Below, piece by piece: positions 5,300-11,738 of a stretch of DNA of 11,967 nt. Under the pieces are notes generated by a model. The model did no database searches, was not told where the DNA came from, and saw nothing but the letters and a program-made list of their open reading frames with translations. The translations under genes were made by a program, and so were the position numbers. The DNA is taken from the NCBI RefSeq assembly GCF_938030145.1, contig NZ_CALHGM010000042.1:1-11967 (forward strand). Reading direction: 5' to 3'. The number at the start of each line of letters is the position of its first letter. The first letter of the stretch is position 1. The DNA comes from an uncultured Campylobacter sp. Its GTDB lineage: Bacteria; Campylobacterota; Campylobacteria; Campylobacterales; Campylobacteraceae.

Positions 5300-6028
5300 A
5301 TGGCTAGCAGTAGCGATTACGTAACCCTCGGCGGCGGCAAACTCTATATCGACGTCTATAAAGAGGGCAAACCTACGGGCAGATTTGAATACTTCGGGCT
5401 CAGCTCGGAGGTAAGCATAAAGACCGAGCTTGAGAAGCTCGAGCATACCAACACCGAGGGGGCGACGCAAGCGATCGATAAAACGATCGTGAAGAGCCAA
5501 AGCGCTACGATGAGTTTTAAAAGCGACGAAATTTCCATCAAGAATTTGGCTAGAGCCTATTTCGGCGAAACGTCGCAGAGCGGCAAGACGGCAAGCGTTA
5601 AAATTACCGACGCGAAAGCGGGCGATATCGTAGATTTGGGAGCCGTAGGCGGCAATCTGAGCGCCGCCGTAGGAGGCGGCGGTACCGCTCCAAAAAAGGA
5701 TGAGGACTACAAGTATCACGAAAATAGCGGGATAGTAGAGTTTTTAAAAGACGTTTCGGGCGAGGTTACGTTGAGCCTGAGCGCCGGTATCCAAAAAGAA
5801 AAGATGAGCGCCTTTAAAAATAGCAAACTGGAGTGCGCGCTGATGTTTATCGGCGAGGCGGCGACGGGAAGCGCGATGAAAGCGACTTTTTATAAGTGCT
5901 CCTTAAGAGCGGACGGGGATTTTGCGCTCAAGGGCGATGATTGGCTCTCTATCAGCTTCAGCGTCGATATTCTCAAAGACGAAACCCGTGCGGCAGGAAA
6001 CCAATTCTTTGAAATTTGCGCTCTTTAA
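5300..6028 (+). CDS. major tail tube protein
   Basis: 242 residues. The N-terminus (VTLGGGKLYIDVYKEGKPTG, then EYFGLSSEVSIKTELEKLEH) and the alternating beta-strand pattern that follows are typical of siphophage tail tube subunits, which stack as hexameric rings around the tape measure. A glycine-rich loop (around GNLSAAVGGGGTAP) separates two beta-rich halves. The end, DWLSISFSVDILKDE, resembles the closing strands of that fold. AAAGGAG precedes the ATG. In the usual order the tail tube comes before the terminator/chaperone/tape measure group; here a lysis group is inserted in between. Confidence 0.78.
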   Translation: MASSSDYVTLGGGKLYIDVYKEGKPTGRFEYFGLSSEVSIKTELEKLEHTNTEGATQAIDKTIVKSQSATMSFKSDEISIKNLARAYFGETSQSGKTASVKITDAKAGDIVDLGAVGGNLSAAVGGGGTAPKKDEDYKYHENSGIVEFLKDVSGEVTLSLSAGIQKEKMSAFKNSKLECALMFIGEAATGSAMKATFYKCSLRADGDFALKGDDWLSISFSVDILKDETRAAGNQFFEICAL

Positions 6029-6038
6029 GGATAGGATT

Positions 6039-6347
6039 ATGCCTTTTTTGAACGCGCGGGCTTTGGGTTACGCTCTAATCGCAGTCTGCATGCTAAGCGC
6101 AGCGTGGATTACGAAGCTAAAATTTGAAATTTCGTCTCTTAATAGTGCCTATGCTTCAAAGCAGGCGGAGGCTCAAAGCTGCGCGGCAAATCTCAGCCTG
6201 CAAAACGCGGCGATAAAGTCGCTGCAAATTAAGGCAAGTGGGCTAAACGAGGATAAAATTAAGAGCGTTTCAAAAATTTACATTAAGGACAAAGGCTGTG
6301 AGAGTGAACTGCGGGCATATAAAATGCTTTTTAATAGCGCTTTTTAG
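6039..6347 (+). CDS. Rz-like i-spanin
   Basis: 102 residues. A single N-terminal membrane segment (about residues 8-25, ALGYALIAVCMLSAAWI) is followed by a periplasmic helical region with coiled-coil character (KLKFEISSLNSAYASKQAEA) and a short C-terminal part. This is the usual plan of the inner-membrane subunit of two-component spanins, which fuse inner and outer membranes at the end of lysis. The start at 6039 has AAGGATAGGA upstream; a longer in-frame start at 5922 would lie inside the tail tube gene without a binding site. The 3' end overlaps a lipoprotein gene in a different frame, the classic Rz/Rz1 signature. Sequence identity to named Rz proteins was not assessed. Confidence 0.72.
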   Translation: MPFLNARALGYALIAVCMLSAAWITKLKFEISSLNSAYASKQAEAQSCAANLSLQNAAIKSLQIKASGLNEDKIKSVSKIYIKDKGCESELRAYKMLFNSAF

Positions 6348-6540
6348 CGTTTTTGCTCTTGGCGGCTGTGGGGCAAAAGAGCCGCAGATAAAGCAGGTAT
6401 TCATCCCCGTAAAATGCAACCTAAAAATGCCGCTACGCCCCGCCGAAAGCTCGGATTTCGAAGCGCACAAGGCGCTAATGGCATATTTTCTAAAGTGCGA
6501 ACAGATCGCAAAAGATTGCACACAGGGAGCGAATGAATGA
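6298..6540 (+). CDS. Rz1-like o-spanin lipoprotein
   Basis: 80 residues from a GTG at 6298 (a second GTG at 6304 is equally plausible). The N-terminus is a lipoprotein signal: basic/polar start, hydrophobic core (FLIALFSVFA), then the lipobox LGGC with the acylated cysteine at residue 24. The short mature part (about 57 residues) has KQVFIPVKCNLKMPLRP, a segment with prolines and cysteines. It overlaps the i-spanin gene by 50 nt in another frame. AAAGG (6291-6295) could serve as binding site, better spaced for 6304. An outer-membrane lipoprotein overlapping an inner-membrane Rz-like gene is the hallmark of phage spanin pairs of Gram-negative hosts. Confidence 0.75.
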   Translation: MRVNCGHIKCFLIALFSVFALGGCGAKEPQIKQVFIPVKCNLKMPLRPAESSDFEAHKALMAYFLKCEQIAKDCTQGANE

Positions 6541-6725
6541 GACCTGTTCTGCTCTATCTACTGCGCGCGGTGCTTTTGGTGATTTTCAATTTAGAGCTTT
6601 TTGCGCTACTTGAGCTTTTTATCCGCAATACGAATGTGCTATTTTTGGCGTGGTCGTGCTGCATAGGCATTAGCGGAGCACTTACGGCGTCTCCTGGGCG
6701 CTTGAGCCCACACGGCAAAGCATGA
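6537..6725 (+). CDS. small two-helix membrane protein, possible holin/antiholin
   Basis: 62 residues with two probable membrane segments (about 6-28 and 35-53), a basic N-terminus and a short polar tail (ASPGRLSPHGKA). Its ATG overlaps the stop of the lipoprotein gene (ATGA), so it is translationally coupled. I recognise no family. In a lysis group, a short two-helix protein next to spanins is often a holin, antiholin or pinholin. This is inference from context, and the next gene is an equal candidate for the holin. Confidence 0.55.
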   Translation: MRPVLLYLLRAVLLVIFNLELFALLELFIRNTNVLFLAWSCCIGISGALTASPGRLSPHGKA

Positions 6726-6728
6726 GAA

Positions 6729-7031
6729 ATGGAGTATCTAGCTTATGTCTGTGCCGTCGGCGTCGCAGGCAGCATAGTAGCATGGTTTAGACAGCCTTCC
6801 GCAACCGAAAAATCGCCGGCGGTAGCGCTGCGCTCGTTTTTTACAAGGCTTTGCGACGGCTGTTTTAGCGCCTATATCATTTATGAGATCGCGTTTTTTT
6901 ATGCCAAGGATATGCGCCTTAGCCTTGCGATTTGCGGCATAGGCGCGTTTAAAGGAAGCGGGATTTTAGATTTGGCGACAAGCTTTTTTAAAGAGAAATT
7001 TACTCTAAGAGACGATGAGGAACCTAGATGA
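6729..7031 (+). CDS. membrane protein, holin-like
   Basis: 100 residues. The N-terminus (EYLAYVCAVGVAGSIVAWF) is one membrane helix, the middle (CFSAYIIYEIAFFYA and LSLAICGIGAFKGSGILDLA) gives one or two more, and the C-terminus is charged (KEKFTLRDDEEPR). The three-helix plan with a glycine-rich last helix and a cytoplasmic charged tail recalls holin superfamily III-type proteins (LydA group), but the resemblance is loose. It begins 3 nt after the previous stop with no clear binding site, suggesting reinitiation. It overlaps the next gene by 4 nt. A holin makes the timed membrane lesions that release or activate an endolysin; no endolysin gene is seen in the window. Confidence 0.55.
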   Translation: MEYLAYVCAVGVAGSIVAWFRQPSATEKSPAVALRSFFTRLCDGCFSAYIIYEIAFFYAKDMRLSLAICGIGAFKGSGILDLATSFFKEKFTLRDDEEPR

Positions 7032-7369
7032 AAGAGACGCTGGAGTATTTAAAATCTAAGCTAAATCTTACGGCGGTAGCGAATACGGCGCTTATAGATC
7101 AAAACGGCGATTATCTGATTTTTAGCGGCTTTGAGCGTATCAGCGCAAACGAAACGAGCCTGAAGTTTCAAATCGTTTTAGCGCGCAACACTTTAGATTG
7201 CGAAATTTACGAAATTTTAGATGAGATCATGGCGCTTAGCGACAAGCTTTTAAAAGATGAGGCCGCAAGCCGCGCCGTCATTTTAAAAAGCGCCGAGACG
7301 CAATTTATAAGCGAGAGCTTATACGCTTATATCTTTGAGCTGAATTACCCCCTAAAGCGGGTTAGATAG
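7028..7369 (+). CDS. tail terminator/completion-position protein
   Basis: 113 residues. A predicted helix (MKETLEYLKSKLNLTAVAN) is followed by strands (DYLIFSGFERIS, ETSLKFQIVLARN), a helix (EIYEILDEIMALSDKLL) and a final strand pair (YAYIFELNYPLKR). This helix-strand mix and its place directly before the gpG-like gene fit a tail terminator or completion protein, which caps the tail tube and joins it to the head. I cannot match it to a named family with confidence. It starts in the ATGA overlap with the holin-like gene, tying the lysis group and the tail genes into one transcript. Confidence 0.5.
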   Translation: MKETLEYLKSKLNLTAVANTALIDQNGDYLIFSGFERISANETSLKFQIVLARNTLDCEIYEILDEIMALSDKLLKDEAASRAVILKSAETQFISESLYAYIFELNYPLKRVR

Positions 7370-7377
7370 GAGCGAGA

Positions 7378-7632
7378 ATGGATCTGTTTAAAAAAAAGAC
7401 GTTGAAAAACGGCATTACGATTAGAGAATTATCCATCGGATTAATTTATAAAATTCAATCGGGCATCATCAAAAACGACGATATAGCCGAAATTTTAAAG
7501 CAGTGCTGCGATCTTAGCGCAGATAAGATTGAAAACCTAGGCTATAGCGCCGCAAATGAGCTTTATGAGGAAATTTTGCGCCTAACCTACGGCGATCTTA
7601 CCGCAAGCGGCGAGGGCGGTAAAAAAAAATAA
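7378..7632 (+). CDS. tail assembly chaperone, gpG-like (short form)
   Basis: 84 residues. Small, helical protein (IRELSIGLIYKIQSGIIKND, then a C-terminal LYEEILRLTYGDL) located two genes before the tape measure, where siphophages carry gpG. Such proteins coat the tape measure during tail assembly. It ends GGKKK-stop on a run of nine A residues, and the -1 frame continues open for 80 more codons (see the extended form). AGGAGCGAG precedes the start. The family is too divergent to name by sequence; the call rests on position, size and the frameshift signal. Confidence 0.75.
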   Translation: MDLFKKKTLKNGITIRELSIGLIYKIQSGIIKNDDIAEILKQCCDLSADKIENLGYSAANELYEEILRLTYGDLTASGEGGKKK

Positions 7633-7871
7633 CCTTTTGGATCTGCTACCTGCTAGAGCACGGCTTAGATAGGGCGTGGGAGTTTCCTTTTAGCTTCGCA
7701 AAAGAAGCAATAGAGGGCTTTTCGCAGATAGAGGGACAAAGGCTTAAAGAAATTTCTGCGGCAGTTAGAATCGCTCGCTTCGCGGACGACCGGGCGTTTA
7801 AAAAATTTATGAGCGAGGGAAGGGATGAAAGAAGCGGTATCGAAAGGCTTAAGGAATTTGCTAAAGCTTGA
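7378..7871 (+). CDS. frameshifted tail assembly chaperone, gpGT-like (long form)
   Basis: A -1 slip on the A9 run (7621-7629) moves ribosomes from the frame ending at TAA 7630-7632 into a frame that stays open to TGA 7869-7871. The result is about 164 residues: the 84 of the short form plus 80 more. The added part looks like genuine protein: ITFWICYLLEHGLDRAWEFP, then a helical, charged segment ending RLKEFAKA. It has no usable start codon near its beginning, so it would be missed as a separate gene. In lambda and most siphophages the T domain recruits the tail tube while G coats the tape measure, and the G:GT ratio is set by slippage frequency. The stop is 3 nt from the end of a minus-strand gene. 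Confidence 0.85.
7612..7632 (+). promoter_or_regulatory. programmed -1 frameshift site
   Basis: GGT-AAA-AAA-AAA-TAA: nine adenines let tRNA-Lys slip back one base, as at the A-AAA-AAG site of dnaX. The stop codon directly behind the run should promote pausing. The purine-rich GAGGGCGG just upstream could act as an internal anti-rRNA stimulator, though its spacing is short. I see no strong stem-loop directly downstream. Confidence 0.8.
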
Positions 7872-7874
7872 TTT

Positions 7875-8168
7875 TTATGAGGCGCGGGTAAAGCTTATTC
7901 CGCTTTTTCGAGCAAGCTCACGCACAAAAGGCTCGTCTTTAGGCGAAATCCTAACTTCGGCTCGCTGCTCGCGGCTAAATTTATCTATATTTTTAAATAT
8001 AAAAGCTAGCTCCGGGCGGCTTAGGCGCTCTTTCGCTTCGATTTTTGCGGCAATCTTTTGCGCCTTTTTGCGCGCAAAATACTCTTTTAACTGCGTCGCT
8101 ATCGCAAGGCACATTAAAAAACCAAACAAGCCTTCGCCGTTTTTATCTGTAAAACCGAATAGATCCAT
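7875..8168 (-). CDS. small membrane protein, divergent moron (possible superinfection exclusion)
   Basis: 97 residues on the minus strand between the tail chaperone and the tape measure gene. The start at 8168 has AGGAG (8177-8181) with an 8-nt spacing; an ATG 7 codons upstream (8189) lacks one. A TATAAT box lies upstream at 8190-8195. Residues about 13-29 (GLFGFLMCLAIATQLKE) form one probable membrane helix. The rest is basic and helical (YFARKKAQKIAAKIEAKERL, then a segment ending FVRELARKSG), likely cytoplasmic. No family recognised. HK97 carries its gp15 superinfection-exclusion gene in the same slot, as I recall. A lone gene with its own promoter inside late genes fits a lysogeny-expressed moron. 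The + strand frame across the same bases looks like a shadow. Confidence 0.68.
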   Translation of the reverse strand: MDLFGFTDKNGEGLFGFLMCLAIATQLKEYFARKKAQKIAAKIEAKERLSRPELAFIFKNIDKFSREQRAEVRISPKDEPFVRELARKSGISFTRAS

Positions 8169-8182
8169 TTGCTCGTCTCCTG

Positions 8183-8213
8183 AAAGCATATTATATCAAA
8201 ATTTAAGGCAAAG
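8183..8213 (-). promoter_or_regulatory. promoter for the minus-strand moron gene
   Basis: Read on the minus strand, a perfect TATAAT (8195 down to 8190) is preceded by TTAAATTTTGA, a T-rich extended -10 context as in Campylobacter sigma-70 promoters. Transcription would start near 8183, about 15 nt before the start codon at 8168, leaving room for the AGGAG. It lies immediately beside the tape measure start on the other strand. Confidence 0.6.
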
Positions 8214-8216
8214 CGC

Positions 8217-11200
8217 ATGGCTGATTTGAAGATAAAAATAGGTGTCGAAGCAGACGCCAGCGGTGCCGAAAAGGTCAAAAAAGGGCTATCGGACGTAGAG
8301 GCTGCTGCACAAAAGGCGAGCAAAAGCACGGGTATACTCAAAAGCGCGCTAGATGGAATTAAATCCGACGCGTTTGCGAATTTGACAATCTCGCTGCGAG
8401 GGCTCAGCTCGGTTATATCTAGCGCTACTCAGGGTGTTAGGGAGTTTATCGCCGCCGGGCTAGAAAACAACACCACTATAGAGAATTTAAATGCTCGGCT
8501 AAGAAGCTTGATAAATGTCGCGGAAAAAAGCGGCAAGCTCGATCCTTTCGAGAAATGGAAGCTTAGCGGACAAAAGGCGAGCGCGGCTCTTGAGGAGCTT
8601 AAAAAGCTCGATAGCGAGCTAGATTTCAGCTCCAGCGATCTAGCCGCGATGTTTACGAGCTTTTATTCTACTGCTAGCTCGAATATGAGTCTAGAAAAGG
8701 CTCTCGCGCTATTTCGAAATATCTCATACGCAGCCCAAAGCTCGGGTGCGGATGTAAGCTCGCTAAAAGCGACGCTAGATAGCGTGGGCGCAGGCATTAT
8801 CCAAACAAATACCGACTTCGGACGGTTTTTGAAATCCTTGGGGCTTCAAACCGAAAGTCTAAAGGCTGCGATAGAAAACGGCTCGTTTTTTGACGTGATG
8901 AACGAAAAGCTTAAAATTTTCGGCGAGCAAGCCTCCTTTAGCGCTCCGAAATTTGAAGCCCTGGTAAGTACCTATAAAGCGTCTATGGCGGAACTTCAAG
9001 GAGAGGCTACTAAGCCTTTGTTTGAGGGGCTTAAAAATTCCTTTGCCGAAATAAACGAATATCTCTCAAACGATACGACGCTTAGGCAGGCTTTGGCAAA
9101 CTTCGGCGAGGGCATAAATGAGATCGCAAGCGGTATTTTCAACAAAGATACCTTCGAAGCTGCCGCTAATGCCGCGGCGCTGCTTGCAAACTCCATAGGC
9201 TCGCTTATAAAAGCAGCCTCCGCTTTAAGCGATATAGCTATGCCCGATTGGCTCGCCGGAGAAAAGGATGCAGGAGTTTTTTCTACCGCGGCAAAGGGGC
9301 TCGGAGAACTCGCCGAGGCTTTCAATAACATATTTTATATCCCCGCAAATCTTAAATTTGACCTGCCTTCATATATGCTTAAAGCGACGCAAAATACCAA
9401 TGATTTTCGCAACAGCTTAGCAAATTTAGGCGTAGAATTAGAAAAGACGGGCAATGTATGGAACCTAGGCAAAAATGAAAATTTAAGCACGGAAGCTGCC
9501 GCAAAAGGGATAGCCGCCGCAGATGAAGCGCTTAGAGGGCTTAGAGCAAGCCTTGAGGGGCTAAAAGAGGTAAGGCTTGATAAGGTTGTAGAAGCGGACG
9601 CAAAAAATCAGATTGAACTGCAGATCAATCAAATAGAGAGACTTAAGCAGGGTCTTACCTCTATGGTGGATGCGCGCGAGGCTGCAAATAACGCGATTAT
9701 AAACGACAATAAAAGGGTTTTAAACGAGTTTTTAAAGGATGCCGATGCGCGTATAAAAAGCCATGACCGCACTATCGCTTCGCTGCTTGCAAAGGAGCAA
9801 AGTTACAACTCGCAGCTAGAAAAGATGGCGCAGCAGCGAGTGGGTATAGAGGAGAAATACGCCCGCAGCCGTGAGAGCTTGGAATTTAGCGCTGCAGAAA
9901 AAATCCGCCTAGCCAATCAAGCCGGGATGAGCGAGGAAGCGAAATTCAACGACGATCGCCTAGCCCTATCCCGCTCACTTAGCGCAGCCAAAGAAGCGCT
10001 CAATAATAAAGATCTGGAAAGCTTCAAGCGCTACGCCGATCAAGCCTCTAAGCTAAACGATAGCTTGGGCGCACAAAAGAGCTTAGGAAGCGGCAAAAAC
10101 GCGCAAACTATCAATAGAGCCTCAGACTATAAGAATACGGTAAATGAAATTTTGGCGTTAAACTTGAGCGCCAATGAGATGCAAAAAAATGCCGATCTTG
10201 CTGCTCATGACGCCAAGATGGCAAATATCGCCGCCGAAAAAGCGGCGGTAGAGGCTAGCTTGCAGAGTGAAAAGGCACTCTACAACGAGCTCATCGCACT
10301 AAAACAAAGGGCTGCAGAGGGTAAGATAGATTTTAGTGCCGAGGGATTTGAGGATGTAAAAACCAAAATCGCCGAGCTTAAAGACGCAATGAACGGAGGG
10401 GCTAGCATAAAGATAACCGCAGACGATGCGGCGGCGCAGGAAGCGAAAAAGAGCCTGCAAGCTCCAAGCTCAAGCATCCATACGATCGATCCGGATGCTA
10501 AAGCGGCGCAAAAGACGATCGAGACTCTTAAAAGGCCCACATCATCGGTCCATACGATCCATGTCAAAACCATAGGCGGAGGCAAGATAAAAGGCACGAA
10601 TACCGCAGCTTTTGCTAGCGGCGGAGCGGTGGAGCTTTTTAGGCGATATAGCGGCAAGATCGCTGGGCATGATGCCGCAGGCAGGGATGATGTGCCTGCG
10701 CTACTAAGCAGAGGTGAGTTTATCCAAAACGTCAGAGCCGTGGACTACTACGGCGCTAAATTTTTTGCGAAGCTAAACGCTAGAGCGATCCCAAAAGAGA
10801 AGTTAGCCCACTTCGCTAGCGGCGGGCTTGTACTAGCTCGCCAAAACAGCGAGTTTATGCAAAGAATAGATATGAGCATAAGCTCCGCAGACGTTAGGAG
10901 GTTAGCCAATAGGCTCTCCGATAAATTCTATTCGATGATCGACAAAAAGCTTTTCAGGAATGGGCTTGACGCCGTTAGGTCATGGAGTGCGCAATATCCG
11001 GGATTTTTTAAAATTAAAGGGAACGATTATTTTACAAACTTCCGCGCTCTTGCCGAGGATCTATTATCCAGAGCGAAGCAGGGTCTAAACATAGAGGGTT
11101 ATGCCGCCGAGTTTATAAAGCCGAATGCCGCTGCTGCTAAAAACGTAAATTTAAACTTCAATTTAGGCGGGGCAAGCTACAAAGCTCAAACCGACGAAGA

Positions 11201-11246
11201 TACCGCCGCAGCGCTTCAAAGATATTTAAAAGGAGCTGGAGTATGA
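8217..11246 (+). CDS. tail tape measure protein
   Basis: 1009 residues. The N-terminus (MADLKIKIGVEADASGAEKV) is the usual tape measure opening and is followed by long alanine-rich helices; the middle (about 440-700) is coiled-coil-like. Two related 22-residue units at 736-757 and 760-781 both end in the motif SS-(I/V)-HTI, and are followed by the common glycine-rich FASGGAV (799) and LLSRGEFIQN, with a second FASGG at 866. Such proteins fill the tail tube, fix its length and pass into the host on infection. By the usual ~0.15 nm per residue the tail would be roughly 150 nm. AAGG lies 8 nt before the ATG. The last codons overlap the next gene (ATGA). Confidence 0.93.
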   Translation: MADLKIKIGVEADASGAEKVKKGLSDVEAAAQKASKSTGILKSALDGIKSDAFANLTISLRGLSSVISSATQGVREFIAAGLENNTTIENLNARLRSLINVAEKSGKLDPFEKWKLSGQKASAALEELKKLDSELDFSSSDLAAMFTSFYSTASSNMSLEKALALFRNISYAAQSSGADVSSLKATLDSVGAGIIQTNTDFGRFLKSLGLQTESLKAAIENGSFFDVMNEKLKIFGEQASFSAPKFEALVSTYKASMAELQGEATKPLFEGLKNSFAEINEYLSNDTTLRQALANFGEGINEIASGIFNKDTFEAAANAAALLANSIGSLIKAASALSDIAMPDWLAGEKDAGVFSTAAKGLGELAEAFNNIFYIPANLKFDLPSYMLKATQNTNDFRNSLANLGVELEKTGNVWNLGKNENLSTEAAAKGIAAADEALRGLRASLEGLKEVRLDKVVEADAKNQIELQINQIERLKQGLTSMVDAREAANNAIINDNKRVLNEFLKDADARIKSHDRTIASLLAKEQSYNSQLEKMAQQRVGIEEKYARSRESLEFSAAEKIRLANQAGMSEEAKFNDDRLALSRSLSAAKEALNNKDLESFKRYADQASKLNDSLGAQKSLGSGKNAQTINRASDYKNTVNEILALNLSANEMQKNADLAAHDAKMANIAAEKAAVEASLQSEKALYNELIALKQRAAEGKIDFSAEGFEDVKTKIAELKDAMNGGASIKITADDAAAQEAKKSLQAPSSSIHTIDPDAKAAQKTIETLKRPTSSVHTIHVKTIGGGKIKGTNTAAFASGGAVELFRRYSGKIAGHDAAGRDDVPALLSRGEFIQNVRAVDYYGAKFFAKLNARAIPKEKLAHFASGGLVLARQNSEFMQRIDMSISSADVRRLANRLSDKFYSMIDKKLFRNGLDAVRSWSAQYPGFFKIKGNDYFTNFRALAEDLLSRAKQGLNIEGYAAEFIKPNAAAAKNVNLNFNLGGASYKAQTDEDTAAALQRYLKGAGV

Positions 11247-11611
11247 GACTAAAAGCCGTAGAAAACGTAAAACTCGACGAGCCTTTGTTTTTGCAAGACG
11301 AATTTAGAAACTACTCGCTAACAGCGGCAAGCGAGACCGCTATAAGCGGAGCGGAGATAGTATTTTTAAGGGAGCGCAAAAACAGAGCCCTCGTATTTTC
11401 CAGTGATGAGATCGCATGGCAAAGCAAAGCCTGCATAGACGCCCTAATCGCTCTAGCCGAAAGCTCTGCTGATAGCGAGCTTGTGCTGCTAACTGATACG
11501 GGGCAAATCAGAGCAAGGTTTGATTATACGGACGCTGCGGTGAGCGCAGAGCCGCTTTTTAAAAGCGCAGAGCCGCTCTTTTATCTGACGCTTAAATTCA
11601 GAGAGGTTTAA
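11243..11611 (+). CDS. distal tail-region protein, function unknown
   Basis: 122 residues, translationally coupled to the tape measure gene by a 4-nt ATGA overlap. In siphophages the next gene usually encodes a distal tail or baseplate hub component. The sequence is mixed strand and helix (EIVFLRERKNRALVFSSDE, IDALIALAESSADSELVLL, then QIRARFDYTDAAV and FYLTLKFREV). A short tandem duplication gives SAEPLF-K-SAEPLF near the C-terminus (14-bp repeat, period 21). No family recognised with confidence. Confidence 0.72.
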   Translation: MRLKAVENVKLDEPLFLQDEFRNYSLTAASETAISGAEIVFLRERKNRALVFSSDEIAWQSKACIDALIALAESSADSELVLLTDTGQIRARFDYTDAAVSAEPLFKSAEPLFYLTLKFREV

Positions 11612-11738
11612 AAATTTTGAGAAGTGAAATTTTCAAAAACGGCGGGGCGCTTCCTAGCCGATGCGCGAAAAGATGGAAGTGCCCGCTCGCAGGGCGGGCT
11701 TAGCTCGCAAGGGAAATTAAAATATAAAGGAGTCAAAA
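11612..11738 (+). promoter_or_regulatory. structured leader before the last gene, containing repeat copy 2
   Basis: TTTTGAGAA (11615-11623) can pair with TTTTCAAAA (11630-11638) across 6 nt, a weak AT-rich stem just after the previous stop. The exact 27-bp repeat follows at 11682-11708, extended here to a GCCCGC/GCGGGC stem. Then come 30 nt with AAAGGAG before the ATG at 11739. The last 58 nt closely parallel those before 1998. No clear promoter is seen. Confidence 0.5.
11682..11708 (+). repeat. 27-bp direct repeat, copy 2 (copy 1 at 1941-1967)
   Basis: Exact match to 1941-1967, same strand. It ends 30 nt before the start codon at 11739, as copy 1 does before 1998, and both are followed by similar AT-rich sequence with a ribosome binding site. 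Outside this block the two upstream sequences differ. Confidence 0.85.

Noticed and set aside
5922..6347. Longer start for the i-spanin gene
   Set aside because: Would begin inside the tail tube gene without a binding site; ATG 6039 follows AAGGATAGGA and gives a proper N-terminal membrane helix.
7825..8229. + strand frame of 134 codons between gpGT and the tape measure
   Set aside because: Overlaps the T extension, the minus-strand moron and the tape measure start; the minus-strand frame has the better start signals and composition.
10280..10657. Minus-strand frame of 125 codons opposite the tape measure
   Set aside because: Shadow of a helical alanine/lysine-rich coding region; no start signals.
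11615..11638. AT-rich stem after the post-tape-measure gene as intrinsic terminator
   Set aside because: Weak stem with no GC and no T-tract after it; noted only within the leader entry.
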